A stretch of DNA of 64,000 nt, taken from assembly GCA_007026445.1 (NCBI GenBank), contig VDMD01000003.1, forward strand, positions 496,001 through 560,000, in the 5' to 3' direction. Below are positions 1 through 11,791 of the stretch, in pieces. The position numbers and the translations under genes are program-made. Origin of the DNA: Schizophyllum amplum (taxonomy: Eukaryota > Basidiomycota > Agaricomycetes > Agaricales > Schizophyllaceae). Below the pieces are notes generated by a model. It was not told the DNA's origin, did no database searches, and saw only the letters and a program-made list of their open reading frames with translations. Positions within the stretch are counted from its first letter, which is position 1. Each line of letters opens with the position of its first letter.

Positions 1-2139
1 CAACAACTGGGCGGCGGCTCAGCGGAAGTGGTTCCCGAGGCGTATGTAAGTTCTTTTCATGCCTGATAGGTCGACTGAATGATGAAGACGGCTTTTTGTC
101 GGGTGTGCTTGCTGACTTACTATGTAGTCTGCAAGACTACGACCCACCGTGACCTCAAGCTTGTCCGCGAGCAATGCGGCACGGAGGAGTCACAAGTACC
201 GCTGCGGGAGGACATCAGCTAGGAGTTGCGGACTCATTCAATGGCGACGCTCAAGCTCCAGCTTACACACTTAAATTAAAAACAAAATGGAGTTGTTCAA
301 CGTGCCGGCTGGGTCCTCTCATACGCAAGTCAGGTCGAATTACGAGCAAGGGGATTTCCTTCCATCTGTACATGCTGTTGTAAGCGTCTACTACGTACCA
401 TCGTATTCAGATGATCGTCGTAATGTCCGTGTCTCGAATCATTTGAGTCAGCACCACCAAGCCGCATCCTTTCATTCACCTTGCGAACGTCAACGAGCTC
501 CATCGCATGCCACCTTTCTTTCGACATCCTCTCGTGCGACGGTGTCTGCAACCGGGCAGCTCATCATTGCCGAAGCCTGGCAGTTGCTCCAGCTCGCTTC
601 TTCCCCTCCGTCGAGGCCGTTCACATTGATCAATGTCGCGTCTTCCTTAGTGAAGTCGCCCCGCTGAGGTTACGGAACGTGCATACGTCGGAGCGTGAAC
701 GCACCTTTATTTGTGACGAGCAGGTTGTAGAAACACGTCAATAAATATGCACAATGGTGATACGAGTATTCCTCTTCCTAACTCTACATACAGTAGTCGC
801 TAATCAATAGACCTTTGCATTTGAAAGGTCGTTACATCTGGAAGGTCGTTAGTCGCTGGCCAATGACCGCCTGTGTGGAGGCGACGGCGGCGGACGCTCT
901 AGGCGCCGGGCACGTTCGAGCCCACAGTCAAGCATGTTCGAGCCTCCAGGCAAGCACGCCAAGCCGACGGCGAGTCTGCTCAAGCCGATGGCGTACAATG
1001 CGAGAGTGCAGGGTACGAGGTAATTGAGAGATGGAGAGGAGGGGGAGGGAATGTGAGAGAGGTGCGATGTGACAGAAGCGCCGCCGAATAAATAGTGTGC
1101 AACGCGAGAAGGTCGAAGAGTACAAGGAGACAGGAAATGTAGGACTGACAATGAGCGGCGGACAGCGTGCCAGGCGATATCGAGGCGTGTGACGCTGACA
1201 GCCTCTGCCGACGAGCACCGAAAGCGCCGAGACTGATGCCGGACGCTGACAAGCAGACGGGGGACGCGGGGCGGTGACAGTGAGCCCTCTGTGGCGCCAG
1301 AGTCAGATGAGGGGTATGGGTGTTATAGAGGGCACGGGAGGCAGAAATAAGTGCTTGACGCCGGACGGGCTCGAGCTGGCGGCAAAGATGAAAGAGGGGA
1401 CGACTAAGGGGAGAAGGAGGCGAAGAGAAGGGAAAGGAGAGGAAGAACGAGGTGAAGGGCGGGAAGGCGAGGGGAGAGATAGGAAGAGGGGAGAAATAGA
1501 GGCGACGGCGGCTGCCCTCAGGAGCAGACGACCAAGAAGGAGGACAGTGAGACGGTGCACGCATTACTAACCTGGAGGACGGAGAGTCAATTCTCGTCAA
1601 AGATGCATTTTCAACGGAACCGAGCCGCTCCACACGTAAGTATCTCACGAGTGGTACGCGCCCACTGTAAGGGAAGTCCGCCTCGGCGGCTACTTCCGCT
1701 GTCCCATCTTTCTTATGCTGATCTGCAGGTATGCGTCCATTGTTTGAAGGTACGCGTCCATCGTCATAGGTGACGATGTGTCGAGAAAATAGGCTGCAGA
1801 TCTGGTCTTTCGGCGTCTGGAGGTAGACTTTGCACCCTTGAAGACAAGCCTGCGGCCCTGGGCTTGGGGTCAGCCTGCGCTTGAGGATGCAGGGTCCCAC
1901 GCGCTTGGGGTGAGTCCTACGCTTCGGTGGTGAGTTTTGCACTTGTGGTTCCATCGGCGAGCCCGACCGTTGAGTACCTTGCACAAGCCGACAATAGCGA
2001 GACTACGAAGTCATCGGCGAGCGATGACAGAGCCATCGGCGAACTGGAACGCGCAGAGGTGGCGCGAGTCACATTGTTTTTCGAGGAGTCAGCCCTGCAG
2101 GAGAATTGAGCGAGGTCACAAACCAGTCTGGAGGCAAAG
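1..2139. other. No recognisable gene; intergenic
   Basis: I find no conserved protein in this stretch. Several open frames exist, the longest on the minus strand at 980-1984, but they are biased in composition and show no domain or splice structure. A purine-rich tract (mostly A and G on the plus strand) lies at about 1385-1510. Short degenerate repeats such as GTTCGAGCC occur near 915-990. It may hold the end of a neighbouring gene that I cannot recognise. Confidence 0.5.
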
Positions 2140-2147
2140 TATAAAAG
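2140..2147 (+). promoter_or_regulatory. TATA box of small secreted protein gene
   Basis: The motif TATAAAAG lies 86 bp upstream of the ATG at 2233, a normal distance for a fungal core promoter with a short leader. The leader between them is rich in CA and AAC, as is common in highly expressed fungal genes. Confidence 0.65.
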
Positions 2148-2232
2148 GCAGAGGGATTCAACGAGAGAAACTCAGCAAACAACAGAATCAATCTGCCTCT
2201 ACCAACCACCCGCATACAACAAAACATTCATC

Positions 2233-2565
2233 ATGCGCACCTCAGCCATCATCATCGCTTCCGTCCTTTCGGCCATCCAGCTTGCCGCCGCCTTCGAGGT
2301 GACAGCCTGGTCCGGCGCCGTCTGCAGCGGTGTCGAGCTCGGCACCGTCGAGGACACGAACAACACGCCGGGCCTCACGGCTGCCGAGGCGACGCCCAAC
2401 GGCCAGTGCATCACCATCGACGCGGCGCTCCCGGCGGACTGCGACGTGTACCTGTGCGCGGACGCGGCGTGCAACGACCAGGGCGAAACCGTAGCGGGCC
2501 CGATGGACCAGGGGACGAGGGTCCAGAACAAGAGCTTCTCGGCCATCCAGGTCGGCTGCCAGTAG
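2233..2565 (+). CDS. Small secreted cysteine-containing protein, 110 aa
   Basis: A single-exon ORF of 110 residues. Residues 1-20 form a classical signal peptide: Arg at position 2, a hydrophobic core, and AAA before the likely cleavage site. The mature part of about 90 residues is acidic and has six cysteines, enough for three disulfides, including a C-x5-C pair (CDVYLC). It has no transmembrane helix or known catalytic motif. Size, cysteine count and the TATA promoter fit the fungal small-secreted-protein (effector-like) class. I do not recognise a named family and infer no specific function. The 3' flank has an intron-like segment (GGTGAGTG near 2573 to a TATAG near 2632), so an intron in the 3' UTR is possible. 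The start is set by the signal peptide and the TATA spacing. Confidence 0.75.
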   Translation: MRTSAIIIASVLSAIQLAAAFEVTAWSGAVCSGVELGTVEDTNNTPGLTAAEATPNGQCITIDAALPADCDVYLCADAACNDQGETVAGPMDQGTRVQNKSFSAIQVGCQ

Positions 2566-2649
2566 GCCTTGAGGTGAGTGGTGGCTTCTGCGATGTTGGG
2601 TGTTCCGTGGGCGCTGACTGTCGCTCGTATAGGTCTCTCGCGCTCAGAT

Positions 2650-4353
2650 AGGTATCAAGGACGTAGTGGCCTCGAAGGAATATTGGAGATATGATGTTCG
2701 CAGTCTGTACATACCGCTGTAGATCGTCAGAAATCCTCCAGAGCAAACATGTGTTGTGGCGCGCTATCCTCCTTCCGTAGAAAAGCAGGAAGTCTGGGAA
2801 CCTCAGTACGATTTTCGCCGAGCAGCGAGACACTTTATCAAGCTGTGAGACGCTTCATAATTGAGCTGAGGGACGCTGAGAGGAGTGGTCAGTGAAAGAT
2901 ATCTGTGTAACGGGGTCCCGGCTAAAATAAATTGCGCGCTACAATTGCTCACCTCGTCTCCGAGCGCGTGCAGTACAAGACACGATGGCCGTTCCAATGC
3001 AATCTCAGCCCAGACGCAACGTATGCCCCGACGCAATGTCAGCATCGACTTGCTGTCGTTCACAGGTTGCCACGGGAAGTGGCGCGGCTGGTACTCGAGT
3101 GGCACGCAGCAAAGTTCAAACTCTGAAATCACTTGCAAAGGTGGTTCAAGGACCTGGCAGTGGGACTAAACACTGAGAACAGCGGCACGAACAAAAGAGG
3201 AGGATGGAGTTGCTTGTCAGTTGATGATGCCGGAAGCGAAAGCGCGGCCGCCGGCCGCATGCGTGGACCGGCTCTCGCCGAACGCAATTGGCCGGACGCG
3301 TGTCAACGATGCCACGCCACCTTCACCTTCTTGTTGCCAATTGTGTTCGGCTGCGGGCTCGCTATCTCAGACCACAGACACTCTGCGACACGCGTGGGCT
3401 GACCATTCAAGTACAGGCCGGAAACTCTCATATGCTCGAACTCTTAGGCCGACTCCCCAGTGCAGCGGTAGCTGTTGCTCAAGCAGCCGGCGCCAATGCA
3501 TTTGCAGGTTCATCGTCTTTGCAAGATGTCTCTCGTTGAATGCCTGCTCGAGGCTGCACGCGCGAGGACGGCACAAACCTGACTGTCAGTCCCAAGCCCG
3601 AACTGGATGGCTCCGCAGCAACTACCAGACGCATCTCAGCGACAGCCACCATCACCCCATCCGCTCGAGGCTGTATGTCAGACGAGGCGAGTTCTTGTGG
3701 TCTTCATTTTCTGCCCGTGTCATATCATGATCCTTTTACTTTCGTTAGCAATTCCCTCTTTCAATCCTCTTCTGTAGGTAGCGTAACATGAACTCACCGT
3801 GATCCTGCTAGTCGGCAAGGCGCTATGGACGAGTCGACAACTCAGGCTACGGCCCACCTAGCAAGCTTGCCCACAAGCCGCAAGCAACACGGAGCAGCGG
3901 CGTCACAGGTAATACTAGTACGGGACGATAAGCGCGCCCTTCTCGAGTCAGCACGCCACGCCTCCGAGCTCCAGGCGCGGCCTCCAATGGAGTGTCCCGA
4001 CACCGCAACGGAGTGGACCATCCGGCTCGGCGCGCCTGCACCCCGGGCGACGAAGTGCATCTGGGCGAAGCGCCATTCTACAACGAAGCATACGAGGCCT
4101 GAGTACTCAGTAAGTAGTCGCCCACTTACATAGACCAATACCATCGTATCTTGACAACTAATCCAAACATGACATTCAAGACTCAAGCTACCGTGATAAA
4201 CAACCATGGTTCAGAAGACACACATGCACGTCCGCAAGTCATAAGAGAAATTCACATAGCCCTTGGGCCTCCGCCCCTTCAGAGTGCTACCATCACAATT
4301 CTTCCATCCCACCAACATCCTTCCTGTTCCAATCTGTGTCGCTTCGTCGTTAC
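2650..4353. other. No recognisable gene; intergenic
   Basis: Both strands contain short overlapping open frames (for example 3221-3730 +), but I see no domain, consistent splice sites or repeat structure. The right end is the 3' flank of the convergent aspartic protease gene. Confidence 0.45.
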
Positions 4354-6020
4354 TTAGTTCGACGTAGCGTTAGTGAACGGCGTCGTCGCGAAGCCAATTT
4401 GCGAGTTCCCGCTGTCGTAGACGCTGTAGAAGCGCTCAAGGAACACGTAGCCGTTGATGAAGTCAAGACCCTGGCCCGATGGGCTCCCAATGTCCGCCAC
4501 GACGAGGTAGATGCCGTCCTCCGAGCCCCCGATCGCCGTGTTGAGCGAGCGCGGCCAGATTTGGGCGTTGGGCGTGAGCTCGTAGGTGACCTGCACGATT
4601 CACATTTAGCTCAAGAGGTTGTGTATAAGGAGGGCGACAGAGCTCACCCCGCCGATGGAGAAGAACAGGCTCTCGAGCGCGTCGAACTGGGCTGAGGTGA
4701 TGCGGAGTAGACCGACCGAGTTGTCGTACTCGCCGCCGGTGGCTTTGACGTAGGCGTCATAGGCGTCGGTGGCGAGGTATAGCAGGGTCGTGCCGGTGTC
4801 AGTAATGCCGGCGTTGGTGTCGAGGATGGTGACGCTATCGCCATAGATGATGGACTGGTCGATGCCTGAATCAGTCGTGAGATCATGCGGTAGCGCGCGA
4901 GGACGGAAATTCTACCCCAGTAATACGAGGCTGGATATGTGCTAGTGACGGGGCTGGAATTCATTGTTAGCATGATGTGGTCGACTTAGTAAGATTACAT
5001 ACGTGTAGCTGATCTCGCCCGTGTACTTCGAGTTGTCGACACCGCCCCAGGTGAGTTCGCCGTTCTCGACCTCCTCCTCGATTGTCGGTTCGAAGTACAC
5101 GCTGATGACCTGCTCGTCGATGAGGCCCTCCGAGAAGGCAGTATCGACGACGGTCGGAATTTCGGCATTCGAGTTCGAGAGCGTGCCTGTAGGTCGCACA
5201 GGTTAGTCGGTACAGTGGACAACATTTCTCTTCTACACACCCTCCGTCAGGTCCGTGGGCCCGATACCCAGAATACCGTCGTAGCCGGAGAATCCAGACC
5301 TGTACCCCATAAGTTGATGTAGCCACGAACCAATATGATCAAATTTACTCACGCTCTCGAGGCGACACCGATGGACTGAGAAGTAAGGACGAGACCGTCG
5401 GTGATCGTGACCGTGTCGGTGTATTCCTCGCCTATATAGTATACAGAGTCAGGTGATGAGCAGACGTGGGCGGCAGAGCAACATACCAGAGAAGTAGCCA
5501 GAGCCGTACGAAACGGAGACGCCGGAACCAGTATCATCCGACGTCGTCGTCTCGACATATTTCGTGCCAGCGCCGATCTAGTTTTGAGAGGTGTACTGAC
5601 GGTCAATCATTCGTGCACGAAGAACCACATGCACTACGCACCCAGGTGTTCGAGCTTCCAGTGTCGACGATGAGGTGATCTATGATGAAATCAGTCTCAT
5701 CTTTCTGCGTGAGCGTAGTATCGAGCGCACGCACACGTCGTCGCGGGACTCCCGACCCCAATATCCGCGAGGTAGACGACAGCCTCGTTGATGACGGGCT
5801 CGTCAATGAGGGCATCGTTGACTGCCTGCCCCGACTTCTTGAGCGCCTGATTCCTGAGGAGCTGCGCGCGCTGTTTGCCAGACTGAACGAGGTTATGACC
5901 GCTGGTGACGTTCAGCTCCTTGAGCAGCGGGATTGTGATCGGCGAGCGGTCGACAAGGACCGGTTTCGTCGCGACCACGACAGCGAGGAAGAGCGGGATG
6001 AAGGAGGCGTTGAGGCGCAT
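4354..6020 (-). CDS. Secreted aspartic protease (pepsin family A1, polyporopepsin-like), 409 aa
   Basis: Nine exons join in frame: 6020-5735, 5679-5642, 5577-5487, 5431-5353, 5299-5241, 5186-5003, 4953-4916, 4865-4648 and 4590-4354. All eight introns (45-65 nt) are GT-AG. The product starts with a signal peptide (residues 1-18, AVVVATKP), then a propeptide. It has the first catalytic motif DTGSS (Asp101), the flap region VSVSYGSGYFSG, and the second catalytic motif DTGTT (Asp281). Length and motif spacing match family A1 endopeptidases that hydrolyse proteins at acid pH outside the cell. The closest type I can name is the polyporopepsin group of wood-decay basidiomycetes. No GPI signal or C-terminal extension is seen, so a freely secreted enzyme is likely. 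The gene appears intact. A minus-strand TATA box lies 65 bp upstream. Confidence 0.93.
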
Positions 6021-6084
6021 AATGCTAGCTGGAGACTGAGACGACGGCAGGCGACGACAGCCGGTAGAACAGAGTCGGGGAGCG

Positions 6085-6091
6085 CTTTATA
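6085..6091 (-). promoter_or_regulatory. TATA box of aspartic protease gene
   Basis: On the minus strand the sequence reads CCTATAAAGC, about 65-70 bp upstream of the ATG at 6020. Confidence 0.6.
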
Positions 6092-6109
6092 GGACGCAGT
6101 CTTCATGAG

Positions 6110-7833
6110 CCTGGCATGCGCTTTGTATCGTCATGAGACTTCGCGACCGCGCGTTGATGAGAATAATGTGGCGAGGGGGCTTCGCGGCCAACCGTAGAGG
6201 TACTTACCTGGAGGAGGATGTCGCGCTGCGGCGAAAATTCTCCGTCATTGCGCATTCCATTGAATGCGATGGCCTGGATATCGCATTCTGAGGGCGCTGC
6301 ATGACGACCGTCCGTGTCGAGCGAGTGGTGAATAAGGCGTCACTTGAGGACTGTGGAAGAGGGCAAGAGAGATATAGGAGGAGCAGCGGCCATGGAGAGG
6401 ACGACGTGCGTCCTCGTCCGACCACGCGGGACATTCGAGTCCTCTGAAGTATTTCAAGTTGTGTACAGTGCAGAGAGAATCAGCGGCTCGATGTCAGCAG
6501 TTACTCAGTACTGGTGTCCCTTGACCTCAACACCTGTTCATAAGAGCGGGAGATACATCTGCACTGACCATAGACTCGATGTGGTAAACCTGCTGCTAGA
6601 GAACAGGGATTTGAGACGAGACAGAGCAGGTGGCGCAAGTGGTATTGTTGGTTGCGTGAGGACCTGGATACAGCAATAATGTCCGCACAGATGAGGTCAG
6701 TGGCACGGAGTGTGAGCATCAGAGAGAAGCGAGCAGCTGGCAGTGTGGTCGCACATAAGAGAAGAACAAGACGACAGTACTGATTGACGTGCGATTTGAG
6801 CGTCAATGCGAATATCTGAATCGTGACAGGGTCGAGGGCGGAGCACGTGGATTAGCCCGCCACCGGGCAGCGGCGCACCGCGAGGTGAGGGCTTGATGAA
6901 GACGAGGTTGAGACGAGGCGAGAAAGAAAGAGGAAAGGTGGGGGAGTCACGTCGGTGCGATCTGGGTGCAATTCCCGTGCGATGTTAGGCTGGCGGCTGG
7001 CATTGAGGAAGTCAGAGGTAGGCGGGGGAGATGTTACGAGAGGAAGTTGGTGGCGACAGAGCACGGGAGGGTGGAGTATATGCACGGTTGAGTGACCGAC
7101 GGGTGCTTGAGAAATTGATGATGATCAATAGGGCCCGATAGTGCCACGAGCGGACTGGAAGGACGAGATCGCGGGAGGAGCAGAAATGCACTTCTATATT
7201 GCAGGCTGCGGTGCTGTGATAAACGCGGCGGAGTGGCGCATGCAGGTGTCAGGGAGGTGCGCGCGTTCGGTGCGAGTTGAAGTTCAAGTTGGCGATCTCC
7301 ACGTGCACCCTTGCCTGCCGCCCGCTTTGCCTGCCGGCGGCACACGATAGCCGGCCGCCTTGTGCCGGGGCGCCTGCAGCTTGGTATCCGGCCTGCATCC
7401 CGCGCTCATGGACACCGCGGGCTCGCGCGCCCCTCCCGCCGTCGTCCGCCGTGTGTCGCGATGGCCAAACTTGCTTGGTGGCCGCCCGACGTCGCCCAAC
7501 GCCGTCCTCGATCGCGATTGGCTGCCCGGATCTGGCCCGGGAAAAAAATGTCTGGCGCGGGGATTGACTCGGACTCTGTGTTGGCATCGCTGCTTGGTGT
7601 CCTCCGCTGCTTGCCGTCGCGACTCGTCTATTCTGGCTCTGGTGCAGCCCGTCATACTTGTCATTGATTAGCCTGGGATACTTGGTGCGCACGTTCGTTC
7701 CCTCGGCCATCGATCGGTGGTTTCCCCTTGACGGTACTCATATCGAACGACAGAGCTCGCGCAGCGAATACGGGTCAACGCCATATAACCAACACCTTAT
7801 ACCTGCCAGCACGTTACACTTGTCGACAAGGCC
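6110..7833. other. No recognisable gene; 5' flanks of protease and permease
   Basis: The stretch separates two divergently oriented genes. Open frames here (for example 7249-7710 -) are not supported by any domain. A possible core promoter for the permease, CATATAACC near 7780, lies about 50 bp before its ATG. Confidence 0.4.
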
Positions 7834-10800
7834 ATGTCGGACATAGAGAAGGGCCACGAGCTGGCGAACAGGGACCTTGAGCACGGAAACAGGCACCTTG
7901 AACCGGCGGACAAAGACCTTGATCTGGCCACCAAGGAGCCAGTCGAGGGAAGCGAGCGCGCGGAGGGGAGTGAACAGGCGTCGACGATCGGCGGGGTTGG
8001 CGGGCGCTGGGCGAGGCGTTTGCTTGCGCTGGGTGTCGAGGAGCGAGGTGCGTCGACGTTATCCTTCTCATCCTGTCTCGTGCGCCTGCCCCGTCTGTGT
8101 ACCCGCCTTCCCCTACATCGTCCACTCGCTCCTTCTCCCGATTTTCTCTCTCTCCCCTCCCCCCTCGCGTACTAAGCCCCCTCCCCCCCTCGCCCCTCCC
8201 CCACTAACGCCCCAACCCCCCAGGCGTCGCCCCCGTCCCCGCCGCACACCGCACCGACGCCTCCTACGACAAAATCTTCTTCGTCTGGGCCTCCATGAAC
8301 ACCAACATCCTCTCCTTCTCCGCCGGCACCCTCGGCCCCGTCGTCTACGGCTTGAGTCTCAGGGACTCGTGCTTAGTGATTTTGTTCTTCAATTTGCTAT
8401 GTGCGGCGCCGCCGGCGTATTTGTGAGTGGGTTTCGCGAAGGAAAGGGGGGGAGGGCAGGAGCTGACGCGCAACGTTACAGGACGACGTGGGGACCCAAG
8501 ACGGGCATGCGGCAGATGGTGCAGGCGCGGTACTCGTTTGGGTGCGTGGATAAAGCGCTATGCGAGTTGAAGGGATTCTTGCTCACAACTCGCAAATACG
8601 CAGCTACTTCGGCGTCATCCTGCCCTGCATCCTGAACCTCATCGGCATGTGCGGTTTCTGCATCCTCAACTCGATTCTCGGCGGGCAAACACTGGCCAGC
8701 GTCTCGAGCGATAATCTGAGCTGGACGTGCGTGGCGCTGTTGTTATACCAAGCTTGTGTGAGAGCCTGACCTGGCATCGCCCCCCTCTAGCGTCGGCATC
8801 GTCATCATCACGATCGTTTCTTTGTTTGTGCGTAGCTCGTCTTTTTGGTCGCGTCCTCCTTTACTCACAGCACCCTTCCCCCCTCCCCTCGCACTCCTCC
8901 CTCCTGCCCTCGCTCCCCACTCCCCACACAGATCTCCTTCTGCGGGTACAAGGTCCTCACCTGGTACGAGCGCGTCGCCTGGATCCCTGTCGTCATCGTC
9001 TACGTCGTCGCGCTCGGTGTGGGCGGGAAGCATCTGTACGACGTGCCTGCGCCGGCGGATCCAGTGACTGGTACGGCGGATTCGGTGACTGGTACGGCGG
9101 ATTCGGTGACTGATGTCGCCGAAGCAGCGACGGCAGGGACCGCGGACCCGGCCACGGCGGGCACCGTCCTTTCGTTCGCGAGCGTGATCGTCGGCTTCGT
9201 GGTCACGTACGCGCCGCTCGCGAGCGATTTTACGATCTACTTCAAGCCTGGGGCGCCGAGGTGGGTGGATGGTCGCGTGTGTGTTTTTTTCTGTCGTGTT
9301 TTTTTGTGTGGCTGTGTCTTATTGTGTGTGGCCGTGTCTTTTTTATATCCCCCCTCGAGTTTGTCTGGATCCCCCGAGTTCGTCTTCATTCCCCTCGAGT
9401 TCGTCGCTATGCCCCCCTCGAGTTCGTCTTCATCCCACTCGAGTTCGTATATTTATCCCACTCGAGTTCGTCTTTATTCCCCTCGAGTCGTATTCATCCC
9501 ACTCGAGTCGGATTCATCCCACTCGAGTTCGTCTGCATCCCCCTCGAGTTCGTATTTATCCCCTCGAGTTCGTATTTATCCCCTCGAGTTCGTCGGTATC
9601 CCCTCGAGTCGTATCCCACTCGAGTCGTCTTCATCCCTCCTCGAGTCGTCTTCATACCCTCGGTGTCGTCTTCATTCCCCTCGAGTTCGTCGCTATGCCC
9701 TCGAGTTCGTCTTTATTCCCTCCGAGTTCGTCTTTGTCCCACTCGAGTCGTATTCATCCCACTCGAGTTCGTGTTCATCCCTGGAGGTCGTCTCCCCCCC
9801 CCCCCCCCCCCCCCGAGTCAGACAGCTAACTAACTTAATCTCACCCACCCCACCCCCCTCCCACCCCACCCCCCTCCCCCCATCCTCCAGCCAACGCCTA
9901 TTCTGGTACTCCTACCTCGGCTTCCTGCTGCCCATCGTGACCCTGCAGTGCCTCGGCGCCGCCGTCGCCGCCGCCGCGCCCTCCGTGCCCGCCTGGGAAG
10001 CCGGCTATGCAGGTGAGTACGGGGATTTATATTATATGAGAACGCGAACCGATACTCACCCTCCCCTCCCCACTTATCCTCATCTCCCCACTCACCCTTC
10101 CCCTCATCTCCCCACTCACCCTCACCTTCCCACTCACCCTCACCTTCCCCTTCCATCCCATTCACCCTTTCCCCATTCACCCTTCCCCTTCCCCTCATCT
10201 CCCCATTCACCCCCCTACCCCCCCCCCCCCCCCCAACAGGCGAAAACGTCGGCGGCCTCGTCGAAGCCATGCTCCGCCCCGCCGGCGGCTTCGGCAAATT
10301 CCTCACCGTGCTGCTGAGCCTGTCGGTGGCGGGGAACATCGCGGCGACGTTCTACTCGATGTCGTTGAATTTGCAGCTGTTTGTGCCGTGGCTGTGGAGG
10401 GTGCCGCGGTATGTGTTTTCGGTGGTGGGGACGGCGATGTGAGTGGGTCGTTCGGCTGGTTGATTGGTCGTTTTCGGCTGGTTAATTGGTCGTTCGGCTG
10501 GTTTATTGGTCGTTCTGTGCTCTTTTTACTCACTCCTCTTTCCAGCGTCATCCCCCTCGCCATCGTCGGCGCGCACAGCTTTTACGACACGCTCACGAAT
10601 TTCTTATCGTTGATTGGGTATTGGGCGGGCGCGTTCATCGCTGTTATACTGTTGGAGCATTGGGTGTTTAGGAAGGGCGATCTGGCGGCGTATGATGCGA
10701 GGATATGGAACGATGCGCGGGTGTGGAACGATGCGCGGGTGGCGGGTGGGCACGGGGGGCTGCCGTCGGGGCTGGCGGCGGTGGGCGCGGCGGTGGCGTC

Positions 10801-11132
10801 GTTTGGGCTCGTGGTGCCGGGGATGGAGCAGGTGTGGTTCGTGGGTGAGTGCGCGAGTTTGGTTTTGATTTCGTCGTGGTCGCCTCTTCTTTGACGTTCG
10901 TTGGTTTGGGTTTGGTGGTCGTTTTTACTTCTCAATGTGGCGATCGCCTAAGCCTAGCTAATATGGCGGGCGAGGAGGCGTACATCGAGAATGTCGGGCG
11001 TGGCTGACGCTTTATGCAGGACCCATTGCGAAGACGACGGGCGATTTGGGCTTCGAATTTGCGTTTCTGGCGACGGCTATACTGTACATACCGTTCAGGA
11101 GCTTGGAGATTAGGATTAGGGGACGGTTGTGA
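7834..11132 (+). CDS. NCS1 family purine/cytosine permease, 564 aa
   Basis: Ten exons join in frame to 564 codons: 7834-8047, 8224-8422, 8482-8541, 8604-8726, 8791-8827, 8932-9260, 9891-10012, 10240-10438, 10546-10844 and 11020-11132. All introns are GT-AG. The hydrophilic, acidic N-terminus is followed by about 12 hydrophobic helices. Family signatures include FFVWASMNTNILSFSAGTLGP in the first helix region, a GPKTGMRQM loop, and NSILGGQTLASVS. These are characteristic of Fcy2/Fcy21-type proton symporters that import cytosine, adenine, guanine or hypoxanthine across the plasma membrane. Exact substrate cannot be read from sequence. The loop after helix 6 carries a short tandem duplication (VTGTADS units, DNA 9060-9110). 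Introns 6-8 are unusual and repetitive; intron 6 is 630 bp, stop-free and a multiple of three. Confidence 0.92.
9060..9112 (+). repeat. Coding tandem repeat in permease
   Basis: A 21-bp unit (GTGACTGGTACGGCGGATTC plus G) is repeated about 2.5 times in exon 6, encoding VTGTADS units in an extramembrane loop. It is probably length-variable between strains (inference). Confidence 0.75.
9345..9790 (+). repeat. Intronic minisatellite, XhoI-site-rich, about 21-bp unit
   Basis: Intron 6 of the permease contains more than 18 copies of a degenerate unit of about 15-23 bp, consensus CTCGAGTTCGTCTTCATCC. Nearly every copy has CTCGAG. The array lies between the GT donor at 9261 and a C-run (9797-9814) before the acceptor at 9890. 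Confidence 0.93.
9797..9814 (+). repeat. Poly-C tract in permease intron 6
   Basis: A run of about 18 C residues interrupted by nothing else. Further C-rich pyrimidine tracts follow to 9890, and another C-run precedes the intron 7 acceptor at 10219-10234. Run length is likely to vary or be misread in assembly. Confidence 0.8.
10450..10512 (+). repeat. Tandem repeat in permease intron 8
   Basis: Three copies of a unit of about 19-23 bp (TCGGCTGGTTNATTGGTCGT) sit directly after the exon 8 donor. Confidence 0.8.
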
Positions 11133-11791
11133 GGCTGAGGGGATGAGCGTTATTGTGAGTGACCACTGACAGCGGCCGGCCAGGCTGTCGCTAGAGGTTG
11201 CTGACGCCAATGCTTGATAGGATCTCATTGTCGTTGTATCACGTCCTGTGGAAATGCGTCGCGCTCGTAGAGAAACTGGAATACTACTATCAGAGATAGA
11301 CATGTTGTACGTGCCAAAGCATGTAGAAATTGGTTCAACCCGATACCATTGTAGACTTTTGATGTTTGCGACACTCGAGCGAGACATTTGCCAGTGCAGC
11401 ACTCGAGCGTGACGTTTGCTAGTGCAGCACTCGAGCGAGACGTTTGCCTAGTGATTTTCTGAATGAACTTCGGTGGATGAGTGGTACAGGGTCACTGGGG
11501 AGACTACTATGTATGTAGAGGGTCACGGTCAATTGTGGCGCGGAATTCCATGACGTCACGCGCGGCGCAGGTCGACGTACGCGATGCGTCGTCGCTCGCG
11601 GTGTAAGTATGCCATTGCCTGCCTTGGGTATCTCTTCTTGCTTTCAACCACTTCTTGCTTCCGACTACTTCACGCACCACCTCCCTCTGCTCACCGAGTC
11701 AGGTATCAAACATCCAACATCGAGTATCATTCAAGCCCACAAGTATCATCCAAGTCCAAGTATCATCCAACCTCAAGTAGCATCATCCACC
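11133..11791. other. Intergenic region between permease and peroxiredoxin
   Basis: No gene is seen. Near 11370-11440 the unit CACTCGAGCGNGACGTTTGC occurs three times in tandem (about 30-bp period). The 5' leader of the peroxiredoxin gene (11740-11790) repeats AAGTATCATCCAA three to four times. Confidence 0.55.

Noticed and set aside
980..1984. 334-codon ORF on the minus strand
   Set aside because: Low-complexity Ser/Pro/Arg-rich translation of a purine-rich tract, no domain, no start context, no splice structure.
9345..9790. CRISPR-like array
   Set aside because: Units are contiguous and degenerate without unique spacers, lie in an intron, and the genome is eukaryotic.
9261..9833. Two further ORFs of 186-190 codons in the same place
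   Set aside because: They are other frames of the stop-free minisatellite and have no independent support.
8845..10317. 490-codon ORF on the plus strand, seemingly a Ser-rich protein
   Set aside because: It is the permease exon 6 frame read through intron 6 and the minisatellite; donor and acceptor sites and the family alignment show the real exon borders.
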